Below, piece after piece: positions 57,286 through 64,000 of a stretch of 64,000 bases of DNA. Origin of the DNA: Casuarina equisetifolia (Eukaryota > Streptophyta > Magnoliopsida > Fagales > Casuarinaceae); contig CM052361.1 of assembly GCA_028551475.1 (NCBI GenBank), positions 2,673,501 to 2,737,500 of the forward strand, written 5' to 3'. Under the pieces are notes generated by a model that did not search any database, was not told where the DNA came from, and was given only the letters and a program-made list of their open reading frames with translations. The position numbers were made by a program, and so were the translations under genes. Position 1 is the stretch's first letter. Each line of letters starts with the position of its first letter.

Positions 57286-58473
57286 AATTTGTAGACAAAA
57301 CTGTATAATATGCCAGGAGACCCTGTCTAAAAATTCTGGTTATGCATTTGGGAGTTTCTACGGATAAGTTCGCAATAATTAAGATGACCTCTTTATAGGC
57401 AGGGTGACGAAAGCCCCACCAATCCAGACATTTGAACATGTTCAGGTTGCATGAGACGATGGCATAAAAACGCAAATTTTTATCAGCACCACATCTAGAT
57501 ATATAACCGAACCCATGATATAAGTATGTAAATCTTGTTTTTTGTTTTTTGTTTTAGGGTTTAGTACTTTTTTACAACAGCCAAAGAGTTTAACAACATT
57601 CCTATGATTAGTCTGTAAACGGATAATAATCTCGTTAATGGATGGATTAAGTTGACTTTGATATACTGTTTGAGCTTGATAAGATTTCTTTCTTAAGTAC
57701 CTAATACGGCCATGAGCTTACGCCAATAAATGCATTGGAAAAGCTGAAAGATTTTTCATTTTGAAGTTACACCGCACTAAATAAAGTTCAACTTTTAGGG
57801 TTTCCGCTAATATGCGCCGTCAAATATGTCCAAGGAAAAGAACATCATGATTCATGGGGATCTCCACCTACTTTTAGTCATCGTGGTAGCTGCCTTTGTG
57901 TTGCAGAAGTAATGTGTCAACAGTCAATGTCGGCCACAAACATGCCTGGTGTTCCTTTCTGGGGTGGCCAATTCCATGACATGCACGATAATGACTCTTG
58001 GTCTAAAAATTCCGGTTATGCAAGGCGGGGGTCTCGACGGATAAGTTGGCAATAATCGAGATGACCTCCCTTTGATTTTCCAGGAACCCAAGCTACATTA
58101 AAATGCTTATCTAAAGGAGCTCAGTCATACCAATGGTATATTTCTCCACTATACTGCCACCACTGCAATTGCCAATAGTTGCCAACCACCCCAGCCGGAG
58201 TGATTTTGCCGGAGCTTCCCAAATAAACCCTTAGTAAGATGAAAATTTTATTTTATTTTGCCTTCGCCGGTAATAAAACGGGGACGTCATGGCCAGCATT
58301 AGTCATTCAGATAGTTCCGACTGTTCTAGGTCAAGAGTCAATTGCCGCCATATGTATGTCCCGGCTTCCCTTTTTCCTTTTTCTAGTTCTGGGGGGCCAA
58401 CTGCGTGAGACACATGGTGGATAGTACTATGTGACTGACATCGATGATAGGGTGTGGCCTTTAGGCCTAGGAA

Positions 58474-58552
58474 GGAGAAAGGAGAAAGGAGAATGGAGAA
58501 TGGAGAATGGAGAATGGAGAAAGGAGAATGGAGAAAGGAGAATGGAGAATGG
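58474..58552 (+). repeat. 7-bp minisatellite (GGAGAAW)n
   Basis: About eleven tandem copies of GGAGAAT or GGAGAAA. The sister modules at 17715 and 52495 have only one or two units, so it expanded here. Confidence 0.9.
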
Positions 58553-59102
58553 GCAATTTTGCCTATCTCTTTGTTTCTTCCTCCCTGCCAATCCGGCCAC
58601 TATAGGAGTCCGCAAATGCCATTATCAGGCCTACTACTTAAAAGAACAGCTTTTATGAGAGTTTGACATCATTCTTATGGTTAATATGAGACAGCTCAAC
58701 AGCCTCGATAATGAATTGATCAATTTTTGTCTTTCATCCACTTTCATGGACTTCTTGATGGCAACCATTCCACTTCTGGTAGAATTCCTCTGGGTGAACG
58801 GAACCTAAACCTCTTCGGCTAGTAAAGATTTTGGCTGGGTCGGTCGATTTATTTTTTCTCAGAGTTGTTATTTTTTTAAAAGAGAATCTTACTTTCCAAA
58901 AAGTAGATTGATGTTTGGTAATTTTCTTCCTGTCTCATCCTGCAATAGAATCATTTAAAGCTAGCAATAATACCGGTATGCAAATTGATTTTTGACTGCC
59001 TTTGCAGAATATGACGGCCATAAACATGCCCTTCGTTCTCTTTCTAGGGCGGCTATATCATGACATGCGCGATAGACTCTTGGTCTAAAAATTTTGGCTA
59101 TG

Positions 59103-59491
59103 TGAAAGAGAGAACGATTGCAGAAATAGGTCACCGGAATTAGGAATCCGGCGAAGAGAGGGAAGAGCTAGAAACCCTAATTTCTGTGAGTTCAAAATTG
59201 ATTAATTTCTCCTGATAGATTTTTCTTTACATATTGAATTACAATATATAACTATACATGATTTATAAAATCAAATCATACAATTAGGGAAGGAAATCTG
59301 CCGATGGCACTGGAGAGAATTTCGAATGAACTTGACAAACACGATCATGGGTCGTATTCAGGTCACAAAGCGGGTCACTGGGTCCTGTCGGGTCGCCCGT
59401 CTCTGCTAGAGATCTGACGTGGCATCAGTTGTTAAAGTAGCAGGCGTAGATGGTGCTGACGTGACTTTGGTTGCTGACGTGTCCTTTAACA
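59103..59491. mobile_element. Solo LTR, 389 bp
   Basis: Starts TGAAAGAGAG, ends CCTTTAACA (TG...CA), flanked by CTATG at 59098-59102 and 59492-59496. The empty site is seen in sister modules ('ggctatgcaattcgggag' at 52871 and 18090). The T-rich middle and the order of motifs resemble a copia-type LTR on the minus strand. No internal region remains. The exact duplication suggests a fairly recent event. Confidence 0.75.
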
Positions 59492-59901
59492 CTATGCAAC
59501 TCGGGAATCTCGACGTATGAGTTTGCAATATTCTACATGACCTCTCTTTGATTTTTCTCGGACCCAAGCCACATTAAAATTCCTATCTAGGTAGCTCAGT
59601 CATACCAAGGATACGTCTCCATAGTTGCTCTGACAGTGAGGTTAGACTTGAGATGCTGCCACCGTTGCAATTGCCAATAGTTGCCAACCACCCCCAGCCA
59701 TAGTGATTTGCCGGAGCTTCCCAAATGAGAGCTTGGTAAGATGATAATTTTACTCTATTTTGCGTTTGCAGGCGATAAACGGGGGACGTCTGGCCATCAT
59801 TTGTCATTCCGATCGCCACCTTTCAGCTTCCTACTGCTGTAGCTCAAGAGTCAATTGAGGTCATGTTGAAGCTCAAGTGAACTCAATAATTATCTAAAAA
59901 A

Positions 59902-60430
59902 GGAAAGAAGTACAATTTATAATGTTATTAGAATAAAAAACGTTTTCATAAGACCAATAGACAGGACAATACACAACTTCTGTACAAACACTCCGCCCCC
60001 ACCCACAAAAAAAAAAAAAAAGGAAAAGAAAAAACCAAAAAACCTCCTATCGTACGAACACTTCCACTCACCTTAACCATCCCACGCGTCCTTGTTTATG
60101 ACACTTAGAAAGGAGCGAGGCCCTTCTATTCATAACTGTGTTCACCGACTCTAGAAGACGGTCTGCATAAACTTTTTATACGAAGGATTGAGATCTTTTT
60201 TAGTTCGGTTTCTACAAAGGGTGGTCCTATATTGCTTTAGAATGCAGACCGCTCTGTTCAGGCCTTAATTATTTTCCATGGGTCTCCCCATCAATGCAGA
60301 TCACGTGAAGTTTGTACAACTTCTCAATGACACATCCGACGTATTTGCTTTAGCATTACCTTTCCATATCTTCTCAGCCAACACGTTTCCATCACCATTT
60401 ACTAAGTTTTCTAAGTACTTTTGTTTTGCA
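59902..60430. other. Duplicate of the DNA after arrays 1 and 3
   Basis: Collinear with 18470-18900 and 53270-53700 ('aagaccaatagacaggaca', 'cgtgaagtttgtac'), with an A-rich run near 60005-60040. Ends near 'tttccatatcttctcagcca'. Confidence 0.5.
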
Positions 60431-60868
60431 GAGTGACTTAAATCTTAATCATCGTTGTCCCATCTAACCAGTGGCTACAAGTTCTTTTTCTTTTTCTTTT
60501 TCCTCTTCCATTGGCGCTAGGCTCCTCCATTTAAGGTCGTGTCAAGAACGTGGACTGCCGACCTCTTTCTTGATGCCTCGATATGATCCTTCCAAGCGTT
60601 CAGGCATTTGCCGCAGGTGAAAAAGCTTGCCATTAACGTCAACAATTTGATGGGATGGTACATCAAGCTGCTACATATCGACTTCAGCTCCCAGTTGGCA
60701 TGCCCGGGATGTAAAACCTTAGTCAAGCTTCGTTCCTTCGTTTCCCATCGCAAGAAAAACAAAAATAGCACGCTGGAGGCAGCGAGCCTTAGATACATTA
60801 TGCCCAGAGGCTCTTTCATCTCATACATCCCAGATTATGTAGAGTTGCCAAGAACGCTCAAGGCCTAG
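60430..60868. other. Unrecognised GC-richer segment with open frames on both strands
   Basis: On the + strand a frame is open to TAG 60866-60868 and contains NNLMGWYIKLLHIDFSSQLA and CPGCKTLVKL. On the minus strand a frame with a true ATG at 60828 runs 103 codons to 60517 (MYEMKEPLGIMYLRL, then FFTCGKCLNAWKDHIEASRK). The stretch is richer in G+C than its neighbours and has no match elsewhere in the window. I recognise neither product. It may be an exon fragment captured from another gene. Confidence 0.35.
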
Positions 60869-61675
60869 TAACAATAATACAACAAAGTCCAAGTATAATA
60901 AAACTAATAAAATAACATTTTTAACACTTCCCTTTAAATTGAATTTTTGTATAAATAAAAACTTGGAATTTGGATAACAAATAAGAATGTTGATGGTTTC
61001 AAGTAAATACGACTTGAAAAGAAAGAAAAAATTGGCTATAAGGACAACATCAAGGTGACTGAAAAACCGACCATAGAGAACGATAGAATTCAAGAATATA
61101 AACTACAGAAGGTTTTCAAAAGGCATAACAAGCGGTGTCAAAATAAAATCTCTTGCTTTAGCAACATTATGAATGATTTGAAAAATTCTTGAGACTCTCT
61201 TTAGAAGGAGTAAATGTTAACTAATCAATACTTCAGCAAAGTTGCCTAATTGTTGGCCACCTTACACTGTGAATTTGGGTGCGAGAATTGTAATAAATAG
61301 TTTTTTTTTTTTAATGAGATTTTGGTCCTGTTGTTAGGAAAAAGGAAACAACGGAGTTATTCCAATAATAAACTTGACAGTTGTGTTCATCATTCTTGAT
61401 ATATTATTTAAATAATTTACTATAGCACCTTTTGGAAGTTAAAGGTTTGAAATTCAAGAATTCAAAGGTACATAAATTAAAAAAAAAAAATGAGACCAGG
61501 GTGAAAATGGAATCCTATCAAAGATTGTAAAAATTTACCATAACACGTCTTTTTAAAGCGTGCCAAATCCTTCTCATGATCTACTCTATTATAGTCTCCT
61601 CTACAATGCATCGATGGATCTACTTGTCAAATGAGTTTTTGTTCTACAATTCCATCTCCGTTTTGGTAAAAGAAG
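60868..61675. other. Unassigned DNA with the second copy of the 56.1-kb segment
   Basis: 60990-61410 matches 56080-56800, the latter being longer by an internal stretch. No gene is supported. Confidence 0.4.
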
Positions 61676-61905
61676 TTTCCTTAAGCTTGATAAGATTTCT
61701 CTTATTGAGTACCAAGTACGGCCAAGAGCTGTACCAAGCGCAGCGCCACTAAATGCACTGAAAAAGCTGAAAAGTTTTTCGTTTGACGTCGGGTCAGCGT
61801 TAGTCATTTGGATGGCTACCTTTCAGTGTCCTATTGGGAAGAGTCTTTTCATGATAGGGTGTGACCTCTAAGCCTATGAAGAAGAAAGGTGAAGGAGAAT
61901 AATGA
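61675..61905 (-). pseudogene. WAK juxtamembrane scrap and short module
   Basis: The minus strand gives the membrane/juxtamembrane piece SFFSAFSGAALGTALGRTWY and LVLNKRNLIKL in neighbouring frames, like GVSFATLLVAGSWLYLVF of WAK-A. The + strand side continues with the module 'gtcatttggatggctacctt'. It is the rightmost WAK trace. Confidence 0.5.
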
Positions 61906-63278
61906 AATGTTTAGAAATAATGTAGGTTTGAACGTATAACTTTTGAATTTATCAAAGGACTTGTAAAAAATAAATTTTATTGTGTTAAAAGGATCTCTTA
62001 GTGATTAAAAATATGTTTATTTAACATACTTAGAGGCTTAAAAAGACCATATTTTATATAATGTTAGATTTCATAAGGTCAGTCATAAGAATATGTCTTT
62101 AACTATCTTGTATTGATATATTTTATATATAAATTTTTTTACCAAAATTTTTTTTGTTTCTTTATATATTATATAATTCTATGTTTCATCCTTCATTAGT
62201 TTAAGAAACACTCATGGATAAGCATAGGAGCATAGAAATGAAGATTGTTTGATTGCATAGAGATTATGAACATTAGTCATAGATTAGGTGAACTTGTTTG
62301 GCATTCCCATTGTTCCTATGGGAATGTGACTCAGTACGTTTAAAAGTGGACATTGGGAACAAGACGAGAGAAAAGGATACTGAACTTATTCTCAAGATGC
62401 CTGAGTACTTGTGGTCATCTACTTGATGAATTCAAATAAGAATTGAACAAAGAAATGAGACAATTGAACAAGTTTATTTTTTCTAACCAAGTTAAAAATA
62501 CCATTTTCTTATAATTGAGAGAAATTCTATACATAAAATCAATCATCATATCTTATGATACTAGGATATGAGTTATAATCCTGCCTACTTCAATTGTTTT
62601 ACACCCAAGTAATAAATTTGTTAAAGAATTCAAAAAAACTTGGAATATTTTATACCCCAAAAAAACTTAGAATATTTTACACAAACACACACAAAAAAAA
62701 AAATTACTAGTTAAGAAACATGAGAGAAATTATTCCATCTAATTTCCTTGTTTGTCATGACACAATCATTTTAGGTTAACTAGCTCATATAGATCGTAGC
62801 TAAATTTCTCAGTTTCTTCTTCATGACATCTACCACTGGGATGGATATCAATTCACTTCAAAGTCTATTTCTAAGCCTTCTTGCTCACCCTTCTCTTGTC
62901 TTCTCTAACAAAAGATCTTTTTTAGCCAAATAAAGAGAGCATTCTCGTAGTGTGCCACTCAAACCTTGCCTATTCAATGCAGGTTGTAACATAATAAGAA
63001 AAACACACAATTAAGCGGCAATACATGGGAGGAAGGATTGATGGCACAATCCAATCAGGCCATTCTTGCTATTAACGTTCTATTGGGCCTTGTTCGTCTA
63101 TTGACTCCCTTAAGTTTATTAGAATAGTCTATACCTTCTTTGACGGTTTCCACTGCTTTAGAATCAAGACCACTTTCTTAGCTTTGATGGCTTCTTGCTT
63201 TCGAATGAGGGCCACTTCCTTAAAGTTCCAGTTACTTGCCACTGATCTCCTCGTCAATGCAGTATCATGTCAAGTTTG
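61905..63278. other. P-type flanking DNA, no gene seen
   Basis: 62450-62690 recurs at 29750-29960. 62750-63260 resembles the upstream/downstream DNA of P genes ('caatcatttta', 'cctcgtcaatgcag'). No open frame of note. Confidence 0.4.
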
Positions 63279-63767
63279 TTAAGCCAAAAACCCATGTAAC
63301 TCAGGTGTTGAGCTCTCGATTTCTGTAGAACAGAGATCCCGAAAGTGTCTCTAACGAAATCAGTAGCAAGTGTAGGTGCAGTAACGAGAAAGAAACACAC
63401 GGTCGTTGCTTAATGGCTTGATTGATTTCATTTATTTCATGGTTACAGAACTGAAAATCAAAACAAAGAAAGCACAACTGATACAACTGATTCAAAAACA
63501 GAGCAACCAGCGTCTATTTACATATAAGCAAAAGAAAAAGAACTCTTGTCAATTGTTTCACCAAGATATCTCTAGTCTTGGTCGGTCCAGAGCCCCTACA
63601 ATTTCCTTTTCAATCACAAAAGCTCTGTCTCGATACATTTGATCCATTTGCAAGTAAACAAGAGCAGAGTAAGTCAACCTTTCTTTTTTAGGTCATGAGC
63701 GGAGCAGACAGCCAGCTTCAAAACACCTCTACCACGTTTCTCGTAGTAGCTCCATTACGTGCAATAA
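63279..63767. mobile_element. Possible 490-bp insertion, unclassified
   Basis: The paralogous text 'gtgaagtttgcacatcttct' (27905) is here split into AAGTTTG (63272-63278) and AAGTATG (63768-63774) with foreign DNA between. The bracketing repeat is imperfect. The T- and A-rich middle recalls an LTR, but ends are not convincing. Confidence 0.35.
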
Positions 63768-63774
63768 AGTATGC

Positions 63775-64000
63775 ATATCTTCTAGACGATACATCTAACG
63801 TTCCAAATACTAAACAATTTGACGAGAATTAAGAAAAGAGATTTCCAAATACTTAACAAGGAATCAGACATTGGACAAATGTCTTTTATCCCAACTAAGT
63901 TAAAACTTTCATTTTCTTGTAGTCAAGAGAAATTTGATGGATAAAATTAATCACAATATTTTATAATACTAGATATGAGTTATAATCCTAAGTATATAAA
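63775..64000 (+). other. P-type downstream DNA running off the window
   Basis: 63810-64000 matches 29690-29910 after P4 ('gagaattaagaaaag', 'aaatacttaacaagga'). The peptide cluster probably continues to the right. Confidence 0.5.

Larger units (their letters stand above)
57285..59902. repeat. Array 5 of WAK-derived repeat segments, with a WAK promoter remnant
   Basis: 57392-57545 matches the WAK 5' flank ('tttataggcagggtgacg', 'ccagaca', 'gatataagtatgtaaat'). A juxtamembrane/N-lobe scrap follows at 57560-57770, then the usual modules, an N-lobe scrap on the minus strand at 58685-58830, and modules again to 59902. It is interrupted by the solo LTR at 59103-59491. Confidence 0.6.

Noticed and set aside
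58431-58666. Glu/Asn-rich open frames (ENGEWR repeats)
   Set aside because: Produced by the 7-bp minisatellite in a degenerate WAK-derived module.

Overview
The window is nuclear DNA of a flowering plant, most likely a eudicot and probably a woody one, though the species cannot be read from it. The grounds are AT-rich intergenic DNA, GT-AG introns, TATAAATA promoters, wall-associated receptor kinases (WAK), a Ty1/copia element, solo LTRs and plant L1-type LINEs. No RNA gene, CRISPR array or bacterial-type operon was seen.

Two host gene families make up the locus. The first is a tandem family of small two-exon genes on the + strand, here named P1 to P7. Exon 1 encodes a signal peptide and exon 2 a short Cys-rich tail ending in a PP-x-P type terminus. 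P3 (24967-25804) is complete: 75 residues with four cysteines in the mature part. P2 has an open spliced frame but has lost most cysteines. P1, P4, P5, P6 and P7 are damaged or partial, and at 54.75-54.89 kb only a promoter remains. I do not recognise the family. The second is WAK genes on the - strand: WAK-A (11651-15251) with one in-frame stop in the kinase activation segment, WAK-B (42438-51325) with several stops and a copia element in intron 2, and many smaller WAK scraps.

Layout: 0-1.3 kb, P1 exon 2 and its flank; 1.35-9.5 kb, three LINE copies, one nearly full length, inserted in P-type flanking DNA; 9.5-15.3 kb, WAK-A with a 578-bp insertion downstream; 15.4-18.5 kb, an array built from WAK scraps, holding a 432-bp inverted-repeat element; 18.5-21.9 kb, P2; 21.9-23.5 kb, a WAK ectodomain scrap and a second array; 23.5-36.8 kb, P3, P4, P6, P5 and P7 with long flanks and a retro-insertion; 37.7-39.4 kb, a solo LTR; 39.4-51.4 kb, WAK-B with the nested copia element; 51.5-54.9 kb, a near copy of 15.4-20.1 kb; 54.9-61.9 kb, further arrays of WAK scraps with a second solo LTR; 62-64 kb, P-type flanking DNA that runs off the window.

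The blocks 9.5-20.1 kb and 40.4-54.9 kb are an old segmental duplication, judged about 3% diverged by eye over one aligned stretch. The copia element (LTRs about 2% different) and several other insertions are present in only one copy, so each copy dates the insertions in the other. The overall picture is a birth-and-death cluster of a secreted peptide family interleaved with cell-surface receptor kinases, with P3 the best candidate for a working gene. A ligand-receptor relation between the two families is only an inference from their neighbourhood.
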